From assembly GCA_964343305.1 (NCBI GenBank), contig CAYFJO010000257.1, positions 1 to 15,461 on the forward strand: 15,461 nt of DNA. Direction: 5' to 3'. The translations under genes and the position numbers were made by a program. The notes beneath the pieces are model-generated. The model was not told where the DNA came from and searched no databases. It saw only the letters and a list, made by a program, of their open reading frames with translations. The DNA comes from CAYFJO01 sp964343305 (lineage in GTDB: Bacteria; Planctomycetota; Planctomycetia; Pirellulales; Pirellulaceae). Positions 1 through 6,861 of the stretch are shown here, piece by piece. The number at the start of each line of letters is the position of its first letter. Position 1 is the first letter of the stretch.

Positions 1-681
1 CTCTCGATTCTCCTGGCGTTCGCCGTGGTTGGTATCCTCGCGTGGGGTCTGCTAGTCGCGGCTAGCGGAAAAGACCAGTTCTGGGTGCTGCCTTTGTTTG
101 GCATCGTGTTGATGCCGGCACTGGTCATGCTCGTTTTGCGGCCCGATTTTCTTTTTCCGCGATACTTCCTCGTCTGCGTGTTCATGGCACAATTGTTGTT
201 TTGCGGTCTGGTGGGCCACGTGTTTCGCAAATACAAGTTGGGCAAGCCCATCGTCGTCGTTTCGCTGGCCGCCTATTTCATCGGCAACGCGGTTCACACC
301 ACTGGACTTCTGCAAACTGGCCGTGGCCAATATCAAGCGGCCATTGCTTACATGGACGAACAGACTGCCAGCGGCGTCATCACGATCGGCAGCGGCAGCA
401 AAGTGGTCGATCGCGAGGGCCTGATCGTTCGTTTCTACGGCCATCGGAATCTTCCACTGGGACGCCACAAGTTTTTTAGGGTGAGAGACTACCCTCCCGG
501 CGGCCCGCAATGGATCTTGACCCACCGATTCGACCACGGCTTCACACCAAGTGCCAAGTATCAAGACCCTTACGGCAACATCTATCACTTCGAAGAGGTA
601 TTTCCCTATTCCGGCCTGTCCGGCTGGCATTGCCTCTTGTACCGCAACGACGACGTACTGGCGAATGCGCCAAAGATGTAA
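1..681 (+). CDS. Membrane glycosyltransferase-like protein (GT39/GT-C type), C-terminal part
   Basis: The reading frame is open from the first base, so the gene starts outside the window; an internal GTG at 25 is not a convincing start. The visible 226 residues begin with three or four hydrophobic segments (about residues 1-20, 28-46, 51-72 and 80-97). A PRYFLV motif lies between the second and third; this short Arg-Tyr motif is common near the end of the membrane part of dolichyl-phosphate-mannose-type (GT39/PMT) transferases. About 125 hydrophilic residues follow, ending in an aromatic-rich stretch, and probably form a periplasmic or outer-face domain. Known for the family: transfer of sugar from a polyprenyl-phosphate donor outside the membrane. 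Inferred here, since the catalytic first loop lies outside the window. It could be another GT-C-like or O-antigen-ligase-like polytopic protein. Downstream are two hairpin repeats before the next gene. Confidence 0.55.
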   Translation, partial: LSILLAFAVVGILAWGLLVAASGKDQFWVLPLFGIVLMPALVMLVLRPDFLFPRYFLVCVFMAQLLFCGLVGHVFRKYKLGKPIVVVSLAAYFIGNAVHTTGLLQTGRGQYQAAIAYMDEQTASGVITIGSGSKVVDREGLIVRFYGHRNLPLGRHKFFRVRDYPPGGPQWILTHRFDHGFTPSAKYQDPYGNIYHFEEVFPYSGLSGWHCLLYRNDDVLANAPKM

Positions 682-767
682 CGAGCTACGAACTGTCCAG
701 CAACTGCTTCGTAGGATGGGACCCTTGTCGACCATTGTCCCAATCACTACCCACATTTCTTGTTGAC

Positions 768-791
768 CCCACCGCGGCTTGTCCCGGTGGG
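768..791. repeat. GC-rich hairpin repeat, copy 1
   Basis: Seven-base inverted arms CCCACCG and CGGTGGG enclose a ten-base loop containing GGCTTGTC. The sequence is a close relative of the hairpin 43 bases further on (834-856), so it is a repeated element rather than a chance palindrome. A run of five T follows at 797-801, about five bases after the 3' arm, so this copy may also help end transcription of the upstream membrane-protein gene. I read it as a REP-like intergenic element; the genomic copy number is unknown. Confidence 0.55.
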
Positions 792-833
792 TAAGGGTTT
801 TTGCACTAATAGACGGCCCACCTTTAGGACGCC

Positions 834-856
834 CCCGCCGAGCTTGTCTCGGTGGG
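834..856. repeat. GC-rich hairpin repeat, copy 2
   Basis: Nine-base arms CCCGCCGAG and CTCGGTGGG (one G-T wobble pair) enclose the five-base loop CTTGT. It shares the loop core CTTGTC and the right arm CGGTGGG with the hairpin at 768-791. There is no T-run after it, so it is less likely to be a terminator. Bases 857-954, up to the next gene, contain a pyrimidine-rich tract (about 909-937) but no promoter I can defend. Confidence 0.6.
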
Positions 857-954
857 ATAGATTTGTGAGTAACATCAATCGTGTCACATGTTCTCGATTA
901 GTGGTTTAGTCTCTTCTTCCAACTCGTCTCTCTGCTCACGACGCATTCGCACTC

Positions 955-2682
955 ATGTCAACGGATGAGATCGTCGACGAACTGAAACCCAGCCGCCGTC
1001 AGTTTCGGGTGGTTAAACGCCTCAAATTCACGGTGGCGTGGCTTGCCGGAGTCGCGCTGTTGGTCTGGTATTTCTATCCACGCGACACGATCAAGCCCTG
1101 TCAAACAAATATGCGACAGATCTCCAAGGCTTTACACAGCTATTACGACGACTACAAGGTGTTTCCGCCGGCTTTTACGTTGGACAAACAGGGCAATCGC
1201 ATGCACAGTTGGCGGGTCCTGTTGTTGCCCTATCTCGGCGAAGAAGAACTTTTTGCCCGGTACAACTTGAACGAACCGTGGGATGGGCCAAACAACCGTA
1301 AGCTTTCGACAAAGATTCCGTCGGTTTATTGTTGTCCCGGAGATCGCTGGCGTGAAACAACCGACACGAGTTACGTTGCAGTTGTTGGCACTACGACAAC
1401 TTGGCCGGGGGCGAGGCCGAAAACGTACGGTTCTTTCATCATGAGGGGAACGAGCAGTTCCATTGCACTGGTCGAAACCAAACAATCAGGGATTCACTGG
1501 ATGCAGCCGGACGACATTCCATGGAGTCCCTATGTCAAACGCGACGTGTTAGACCGTGTCTTGCATTCGCACGAAGGCGGTTCGAACGTCGCGTTCTTTG
1601 ACGGGACAGCTCGCTTTGTCAAATCGACGGTGGACGAACATGCGTTTGCAAGAGCCCTGAATCTCACGAACTTTTCGTACATCAAAGACCCGGGAGACTC
1701 CATCGGATCGTTTCGCAAGCTTGCCCTGGCCGCTTCCTTTGCAAAAACCGATGTGCTGCCATTCACTACGGGCAAAATCAAGCCAGGTCGGAATTATGTC
1801 TATTGCGCGACCGCTCAACTCGCTTGGGACAAATGGCGCGATCAACGTGGCGTGGACAGCATTCACCTCGCAGGTTGTGATGAGTTTTGTCGCCATCTTA
1901 ATGCAGACCGATTTCCCATCAAGGATCTTTCTCCCAACCACTACGTGGCAATCGCCGGTGACAATATCTGGCCTCAAGCTCGGCAGGAACTGCGACGAAA
2001 GTTCTCCAGGGCAAGCGTGAACATTCCTTCGAATCATCAAAATGGGATGGCACTGTTTGCATATCTTGCAAAGAACTTGCCTTTCAAAGAGAAGTTTGGA
2101 GTGCAGGAAGAACCTGTGCGGTTCTCATCGTCAGCAGGCAAATTCGAAGTCGCCAGTTTTGGAATTGAAGAGGCGTCTGACGATGATGTCGATTTGTTTC
2201 AAGACCAAGTCAAGGTTCTCGATTACCGAAGTCACGACGATTTTGTCATTCAATTGAATACCGAAACGGACGTGATGATTCTGGCCAAAGTGGAACGGCT
2301 CGACACGCTGCAAGAGACGATCGAGGCGGTGCGAGCGAGAGAAACTGCGCCTTATCCCCTCCGATCCTTGAAATTGGACGACAAACTGATGGTGCCGATG
2401 TTGGCCATCAGCGTCGATCGCAGCTATCCGGAATTAGAAGGTGACTTGGTAGCCTGTCGACAAATCATCCGCTTTTTGCTGAACGAGTCAGGGGCGAGAA
2501 TCGAATCCACCTTTCAGGGGACGTTGTTGGCGGAAGGGATGGAATTCGATCCCAAGCGGCCTCGTGTGATGGTGTTCGACCGGCCATTCTTGACCTACAT
2601 CAAAGAGCGGCAGGCAAGTCAACCGTACTTTGCCATGTGGGTCGAGAACCTGGAAGTCATGTCGGCCTTCATACAGGAGTAA
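955..2682 (+). CDS. DUF1559 protein with membrane anchor and serpin-like C-terminal domain (copy 1)
   Basis: 575 residues in three parts. Residues 1-23 are polar and basic, followed by one membrane segment (about 24-41). Residues 48-235 form a DUF1559 domain: N52 and Q55 start the first helix, then PPAFT (71-75), HSWRVLLLPYLGEEEL (84-99), NEPWDGPNN (106-114), CPGD (127-130), SYVAVVG (139-145) and the diagnostic H-X9-DG (H206, D216-G217). The usual pilin-type leader (GFTLVELL-like) is absent. Residues 265-575 match, in order, recognisable serpin elements: NYVYCATAQLAWDKW (280-294, helix A/B region), LFAYLAKNLPFKEKF (367-381, strand s3A), VKVLDYRSHDDFVIQL (419-434, sheet B), KLMVPMLAISVD (477-488, s6A), RQIIRFLLNESGARIE (502-517, s5A and hinge), a loop (518-538), then VFDRPFLTYIKE (540-551) and PYFAMWVENLEV (557-568), matching s4B and s5B. 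The serpin reading is my inference; the DUF1559 call is firm. ATG 955 is the only sensible start; no strong ribosome site precedes it. Probably anchored in the inner membrane with the bulk outside. Confidence 0.85.
   Translation: MSTDEIVDELKPSRRQFRVVKRLKFTVAWLAGVALLVWYFYPRDTIKPCQTNMRQISKALHSYYDDYKVFPPAFTLDKQGNRMHSWRVLLLPYLGEEELFARYNLNEPWDGPNNRKLSTKIPSVYCCPGDRWRETTDTSYVAVVGTTTTWPGARPKTYGSFIMRGTSSSIALVETKQSGIHWMQPDDIPWSPYVKRDVLDRVLHSHEGGSNVAFFDGTARFVKSTVDEHAFARALNLTNFSYIKDPGDSIGSFRKLALAASFAKTDVLPFTTGKIKPGRNYVYCATAQLAWDKWRDQRGVDSIHLAGCDEFCRHLNADRFPIKDLSPNHYVAIAGDNIWPQARQELRRKFSRASVNIPSNHQNGMALFAYLAKNLPFKEKFGVQEEPVRFSSSAGKFEVASFGIEEASDDDVDLFQDQVKVLDYRSHDDFVIQLNTETDVMILAKVERLDTLQETIEAVRARETAPYPLRSLKLDDKLMVPMLAISVDRSYPELEGDLVACRQIIRFLLNESGARIESTFQGTLLAEGMEFDPKRPRVMVFDRPFLTYIKERQASQPYFAMWVENLEVMSAFIQE
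2675..2679 (+). promoter_or_regulatory. Ribosome binding site of the second DUF1559 gene
   Basis: AGGAG lies within the last codons of the upstream gene, nine bases before the ATG at 2689. It is one of the few clear Shine-Dalgarno sites in the window. It fixes the start of the downstream gene and implies that the two paralogues are translated from one message. Confidence 0.65.
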
Positions 2683-2688
2683 ACAGCG

Positions 2689-4425
2689 ATGTCAATTCAA
2701 CCATCGACGCGACCGCGACGCGTGTGGGGCGGCTTGATCGTGGTCTTCTCGATCGTCCTTGTTGGCTGTTTTTGTGCGTGGTATTTCTACCCGAGCGATA
2801 CCGTCACTCCTTGTAAAGCGAACATGGCGCGAATCGCCAAGGCGTTGCTCAACTACGAAGACAAATACAAGTCACTGCCACCTGCCTACACCGCTGACGA
2901 GCACGGAAACAGCATGCACAGTTGGCGTGTTCTGGTGCTGCCCTTTCTTGGCGAAGAGGAACTTTACGAAGCGTATGATCTGAACGAGCCCTGGAATGGT
3001 CCGAACAATCGCAAACTGGCATCGCGAATTCCAACCGTTTACTTTTGCCCTGGTGATCGCAGTCGGGCTCCGACGGACACCAGTTACGTTGCGGTCGTCG
3101 GTGCCGAAACCAATTGGCCGGGCGCAACCGCAATGACCACGGCGCAATTGTACAAAGGCAAGAGCAACTCCGTCGCCATAGTTGAAACGGCACAATCAGG
3201 CATTCACTGGATGGAGCCGAGAAACATTCCGTGGAGTCCGCATATTCAACGTGACTTGATTTCACGCTGTATGACTTCACACAAAGGTGGGTCCAACGTC
3301 GCTATGTTTGACGGAATCGTAACCTTCGTATCTAAGGACGTCGATGAGTATAGTCTCGCGAATGCCTTGACGCGCGGAAGTTTCTCATTTTTCGAAGACA
3401 CGAAAAACGCGATCGGCGACTTTCGCACAGTGGTACCAGCCAGTTCGCTTGTCAAGACGGACATCGTGCCTCACACGGCTGGGCGAATTACAACCGGCAG
3501 AAACTACGTTTACGGTGCCACAGTGCAACTTGCGTGGGACCAGTGGCGCGACGAATTGGGTGTGGAAGAGATTCATCTTCAGGGTGCCGACGAGTTTTGC
3601 CGTCACATGAATGAACGCAGGTTTCCGACCGCGGCGCTTTCGCCAAAGGACTATGTTGCATTGGCAGGACAGAATCTCGCCTCTCGTGTCGCATCAGAAC
3701 TAAAATCCAAGTTTCCCAACCGATCCCTTGACATTCCAAACGTTGATGATCCAGAGTTGGCACTGTTTGCCTACCTGTCCAAAAATCTGCCCTTTGCCGT
3801 CAAGTTCGGCATTCTCGATCGCCCGCTGACCTTCTCCTCGACCGCAGCAACTTTCAAGGTGGCAAGTTTCGGTTTGGAATCCGTGGCAGAGGGCGACGAT
3901 GTCACATTCAAGGAGCAAGTTCGCATCTTGGATTATCGCAACACCAATGACTTCGTCGTTCAATTAAACACGGAATCCGATACGATCGTCTTGGCCAAAG
4001 TCCAACCACTCGCGACGATGCAACAAACGTTGGAGGCTGTTAAACGGCGGATTCAAGCGCGAGCAAGCATCTATCGTCGTCCACAGCTAGAATTCGGCGA
4101 TGCGTTTGTCGTTCCGATGCTTGCCATCAGCGTCGATCAGCAATTCAATGAGATGATCGGCAAAAAGGAAACGACCACGGGAGTAGAGTTCGTGGATTCG
4201 CGCCAGGTCATTCAGTTTTTGCTAAGCGAATCGGGGGCGAGAATCGATATGAGCTATTCGGGAGTCATGCTGGATGACGACGAACCAGAGCCGCCCGATA
4301 CGAATCCACGGAATATCGTTTTTGACAAACCGTTTCTCATTTATTTGAAAGAAAGACGGGCAACCGAGCCATACTTTGCGATGTGGGTAGAAAACCTGGA
4401 AGTACTCGCCAAATTCAAAGAGTGA
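2689..4425 (+). CDS. DUF1559 protein with membrane anchor and serpin-like C-terminal domain (copy 2)
   Basis: 578 residues, colinear with the preceding gene and very similar along its whole length, so this is a tandem duplication. A basic N-terminus (R8, R10, R11) precedes one membrane segment (about 14-33). The DUF1559 domain covers about 42-228 with HSWRVLVLPFLGEEEL (77-92), NEPWNGPNN (99-107) and H-X9-DG (H198, D208-G209). The C-terminal domain repeats the serpin-like landmarks: NYVYGATVQLAWDQW (272-286), LFAYLSKNLPFAVKF (359-373), VRILDYRNTNDFVVQL (411-426), VVPMLAISVD (474-483), RQVIQFLLSESGARID (505-520), VFDKPFLIYLKE (544-555) and PYFAMWVENLEV (561-572). The stretch between SESGARI and VFDKPF differs almost completely from copy 1, while both flanks are nearly identical. 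It is acidic and proline-rich (LDDDEPEPP, 528-536). The gene starts six bases after copy 1 and its 3' end overlaps the convergent CoA-transferase gene by 11 bases. Confidence 0.85.
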   Translation: MSIQPSTRPRRVWGGLIVVFSIVLVGCFCAWYFYPSDTVTPCKANMARIAKALLNYEDKYKSLPPAYTADEHGNSMHSWRVLVLPFLGEEELYEAYDLNEPWNGPNNRKLASRIPTVYFCPGDRSRAPTDTSYVAVVGAETNWPGATAMTTAQLYKGKSNSVAIVETAQSGIHWMEPRNIPWSPHIQRDLISRCMTSHKGGSNVAMFDGIVTFVSKDVDEYSLANALTRGSFSFFEDTKNAIGDFRTVVPASSLVKTDIVPHTAGRITTGRNYVYGATVQLAWDQWRDELGVEEIHLQGADEFCRHMNERRFPTAALSPKDYVALAGQNLASRVASELKSKFPNRSLDIPNVDDPELALFAYLSKNLPFAVKFGILDRPLTFSSTAATFKVASFGLESVAEGDDVTFKEQVRILDYRNTNDFVVQLNTESDTIVLAKVQPLATMQQTLEAVKRRIQARASIYRRPQLEFGDAFVVPMLAISVDQQFNEMIGKKETTTGVEFVDSRQVIQFLLSESGARIDMSYSGVMLDDDEPEPPDTNPRNIVFDKPFLIYLKERRATEPYFAMWVENLEVLAKFKE

Positions 4426-5956
4426 ATGCACGCCGCCGAATTGGGCGTATGTTGTCGACTCGCGGCACGAATCCCATCTGCTCGATCACTTGCGACTGCA
4501 AATCGATCCCTTCAGCCAATTCCGTCAACTCCAGACCATCATCGCCCAACCGAAATACCGCGCGTTCGGTGATGTACAGCACTTCTTGTCCGTTCGCTTT
4601 TGCTCGCTGGGCACTGAACGACACTTGTTCGACATGGTCGACAAACTTGCACACCGTGCCTTCGTGCAAGATCATGAGCCGTCCGTCTTGGATTTCGACT
4701 TGCAGACCACCCGTGTTAAACGTGCCGCAGAAGACCAGCCGCTTGGCGTTTTGCGTGATGTTTACAAAGCCGCCGACGCCGGCCAGTCGTGTGGCGAATT
4801 TTGACACGTTAACGTTGCCGCGGCGGTCGATCTGAGCGGCACCGAGGGCGGCGAAGTCGAGACCACGGCCATCGTAAAAGTCGAACATGGCCGGCGGATC
4901 GACGATGGCTTGTGGATGGACGCTCGCGCCGAATGCCAACCCACCGACCGGCATGCCGCCAAATGCGCCGCTTTCGACGGTCATCGTCACACGGTTTAAC
5001 ATGTTTCGCTCGGCGGCGATTTGCGCGATACCTTCAGGCATGCCGATGCCCAAGTTGACGATGTCGCCTTCGCGTAGTTCGTCACACGCGCGCGATGCGA
5101 TCACGCGGCGTTCGTCCAGCGGCATGGGTTCGCCCTTTGCGATGGCGAAGTCGGCACGCGGTTGCGGCAAGGCGAACGCTGCGTTGATCTCGCCAAACGT
5201 CTGTTCGTGATGTTCGGCGTCAGCCACCACAATGCGGTCGACCAGCACTCCGGGTACGTGGGCCGATTGCGGTGGAAATGGCTTGTCGACGGTTTCGCGA
5301 ACCTGGGCAATGATGATGCCGCCGTGATTATGAGCCGCTGAGGCAATGGGCAACACTTCGCCGATCAACACTTCGCCTTCCATCGATAAATTGCCCAGCG
5401 GGTCGGCGCGTTGAGCCCGCAGGAATCCGACGTGGATCGGAAACGCCTTGTATCGCAGCCACGGCCGTCCGTCGATTTCGATCCGCTCGATCAGCCCATC
5501 GTCCGGCGTCCGCTCGTTCAACCGGCCGCCTTGATGAATCGGATCGATGAACGTGTCGAGGCCGACGTGCGTGATGCAACCCGGCCGACCGGCGGCAATG
5601 TCTCGATAAAGTTGGACGATTACACCCTGTGGAAAATTGTACGCTTCGATTTTGCCATCGATTGCCAGTCGTCCCATTCGCGGCGCGAGTCCCCAATGGC
5701 CACCGATCACTCGTTTGACCAGTCCCTCGTGCGCCAGGTGATTCACGCCTCGCCGATCACCATCGCCTTGCCCGGCCCCGTAGATCAACGTTAAATCACG
5801 CGGACTGCCATCGCTTAAAAATCGCCGCTCCAGCGCCGTCAGCAACGCTTCGGGAACTGCCGCGCCAACCAGACCGCTGTTCGCAATTGTCTGACCATCC
5901 TTGACCAGCGCGACGGCTTCCTCCGCGGAACAAAGCTTACTTTCGATCGGGATCAC
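4415..5956 (-). CDS. Fused acyl-CoA:carboxylate CoA-transferase (family I, YdiF/propionate CoA-transferase type)
   Basis: About 513 residues from the GTG at 5956, the usual length for enzymes in which the alpha and beta CoA-transferase halves are fused. The N-terminal half starts with the family pattern SAEEAVALVKDGQTIANSG. The C-terminal half has the glycine-rich NLGIGMPEGIAQIA (about residues 301-314) and TVESGAFGG (about 326-334). The Glu in the latter (about E328) is where family I enzymes carry the catalytic glutamate that forms the glutamyl-CoA thioester. The reaction is transfer of CoA between an acyl-CoA and a carboxylate such as acetate or propionate; the substrate cannot be read from sequence. 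Start choice: GTG 5956 forms a GTGA overlap with the stop of the upstream SDR gene and places the family's N-terminus correctly. An ATG at 5968 is the alternative, and the frame stays open to 6022. The 3' end runs 11 bases into the convergent DUF1559 gene. Confidence 0.88.
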   Translation of the reverse strand: MIPIESKLCSAEEAVALVKDGQTIANSGLVGAAVPEALLTALERRFLSDGSPRDLTLIYGAGQGDGDRRGVNHLAHEGLVKRVIGGHWGLAPRMGRLAIDGKIEAYNFPQGVIVQLYRDIAAGRPGCITHVGLDTFIDPIHQGGRLNERTPDDGLIERIEIDGRPWLRYKAFPIHVGFLRAQRADPLGNLSMEGEVLIGEVLPIASAAHNHGGIIIAQVRETVDKPFPPQSAHVPGVLVDRIVVADAEHHEQTFGEINAAFALPQPRADFAIAKGEPMPLDERRVIASRACDELREGDIVNLGIGMPEGIAQIAAERNMLNRVTMTVESGAFGGMPVGGLAFGASVHPQAIVDPPAMFDFYDGRGLDFAALGAAQIDRRGNVNVSKFATRLAGVGGFVNITQNAKRLVFCGTFNTGGLQVEIQDGRLMILHEGTVCKFVDHVEQVSFSAQRAKANGQEVLYITERAVFRLGDDGLELTELAEGIDLQSQVIEQMGFVPRVDNIRPIRRRAFTL

Positions 5957-6708
5957 GGAGCCCACCATCCACCGTTGACGTGGATTGTTTGTCCGGTAAT
6001 GTACGACGCCAGATCGCTGCACAAAAACAAAATCGTGTCGGCAATTTCACGTGGCTCGGCAAAGCGCCCCAGCGGAACGGATTTCAACATTTCGCGACGA
6101 TGCTCTTCGGGAATCACCAGCCCCATGCCTGCTTCGACCACTCCGGGCGCGACCGCGTTGACCGTGATTCGGCGTTTGGCCAGTTCGCGACTGAGCACCT
6201 TGGTCAGTCCCACAACGCCCGCCTTGGCCGTGGCATAATTCGCTTGGCCATAAATGCCGATCGCGCCGGAAACCGACGACATGTTCACGATCCGCCCGTC
6301 GTCGTTGAGGTGATCGATGGCAACTTTGCAAACATTGAACACACCCGTCAAGTTCGTATCAATCACCGCCTGCCAATCGTCGTGCGACATTTTTTTGGCT
6401 GTGCGGTCTCGCAGCACACCGGCATTGTTCACCACAATGTCGACGCCGCCGAATGTTTCAATGGCCGCTTCGAACATCGGGTGGATTTCTGCCGGTTCAC
6501 GAACGTCTGCCTGGATCGCGACACCACGCTCGCCGCTCACCGCGTTTTCTGCCTTCGTTTGGTTGACTCCATCTTCGTCAGCGATATAGTTGACGACCAC
6601 ATTCGCACCAGCCTTGTGCAGGCTAGTCACAGTTGCCAAACCGATTCCTTGTCCGCCGCCAGTGACGATCGCCGTCTTGCTAGTTAAATCAATGTATCTC
6701 ATACCCAT
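5953..6708 (-). CDS. Short-chain dehydrogenase/reductase, 3-oxoacyl reductase (FabG-like)
   Basis: 251 residues, normal for classical SDRs. The NAD(P)-binding motif TGGGQGIG is at 16-23, the NNAG motif at 94-97, the active-site Ser at S145 (SSVSG), and Y158/K162 in YATAK. N119 in the TNLTG stretch completes the catalytic tetrad. The C-terminus has the usual ITGQTIHVNGGW ending. It probably reduces a 3-oxoacyl-CoA or 3-oxoacyl-ACP, or oxidises the 3-hydroxy form, in the cytoplasm with NADP(H) or NAD(H). It is the first gene of an operon with the CoA-transferase, coupled through a GTGA stop/start overlap, which suggests CoA-ester rather than fatty-acid-synthase work. ATG 6708 gives two extra residues over an ATG at 6702; I cannot choose between them and see no clear ribosome site. 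The exact substrate is unknown. Confidence 0.9.
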   Translation of the reverse strand: MGMRYIDLTSKTAIVTGGGQGIGLATVTSLHKAGANVVVNYIADEDGVNQTKAENAVSGERGVAIQADVREPAEIHPMFEAAIETFGGVDIVVNNAGVLRDRTAKKMSHDDWQAVIDTNLTGVFNVCKVAIDHLNDDGRIVNMSSVSGAIGIYGQANYATAKAGVVGLTKVLSRELAKRRITVNAVAPGVVEAGMGLVIPEEHRREMLKSVPLGRFAEPREIADTILFLCSDLASYITGQTIHVNGGWWAP

Positions 6709-6812
6709 AGAATACGGCTTGCCGGCAGAATTTGTAGTCTAGGTAGAAGATGATCCTGGGCAATTCATTTCAAGTTGCCGTAGGGTTGAAAGTGTTTCAA
6801 TCGCATGTTTAT

Positions 6813-6844
6813 ATGAATGATCTCTTTTTTTCAATAACATTCAT
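6813..6844. promoter_or_regulatory. Inverted repeat in the divergent intergenic region
   Basis: ATGAATG (6813-6819) and CATTCAT (6838-6844) are perfect seven-base arms separated by 18 bases that include a T-run. They lie in the AT-rich gap between the divergent SDR and YfhO-like genes, just upstream of the latter. The site could be an operator or a chance palindrome. The gap (6709-6861) must hold the promoters for both directions, but I see no convincing -35/-10 pair. Confidence 0.2.
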
Positions 6845-6861
6845 GTTTGAACCCCCAAGTT

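Noticed and set aside
52..756. Open frame of 234 codons on the minus strand, opposite the first membrane protein.
   Set aside because: The plus-strand frame has hydrophobic segments and a GT-C-like motif and is open from the window edge. The minus-strand frame shows no domain and runs across the plus-strand stop.
909..937. Pyrimidine-rich tract ahead of the first DUF1559 gene, considered as a leader or regulatory element.
   Set aside because: No paired structure or known motif could be seen, and composition alone is not enough.
2755..2772. LVGC at residues 24-27 of the second DUF1559 protein resembles a lipobox, suggesting a lipoprotein.
   Set aside because: Copy 1 lacks the Cys at the aligned position, and the hydrophobic stretch continues past it into WYFYP, so a plain membrane anchor fits both copies better.
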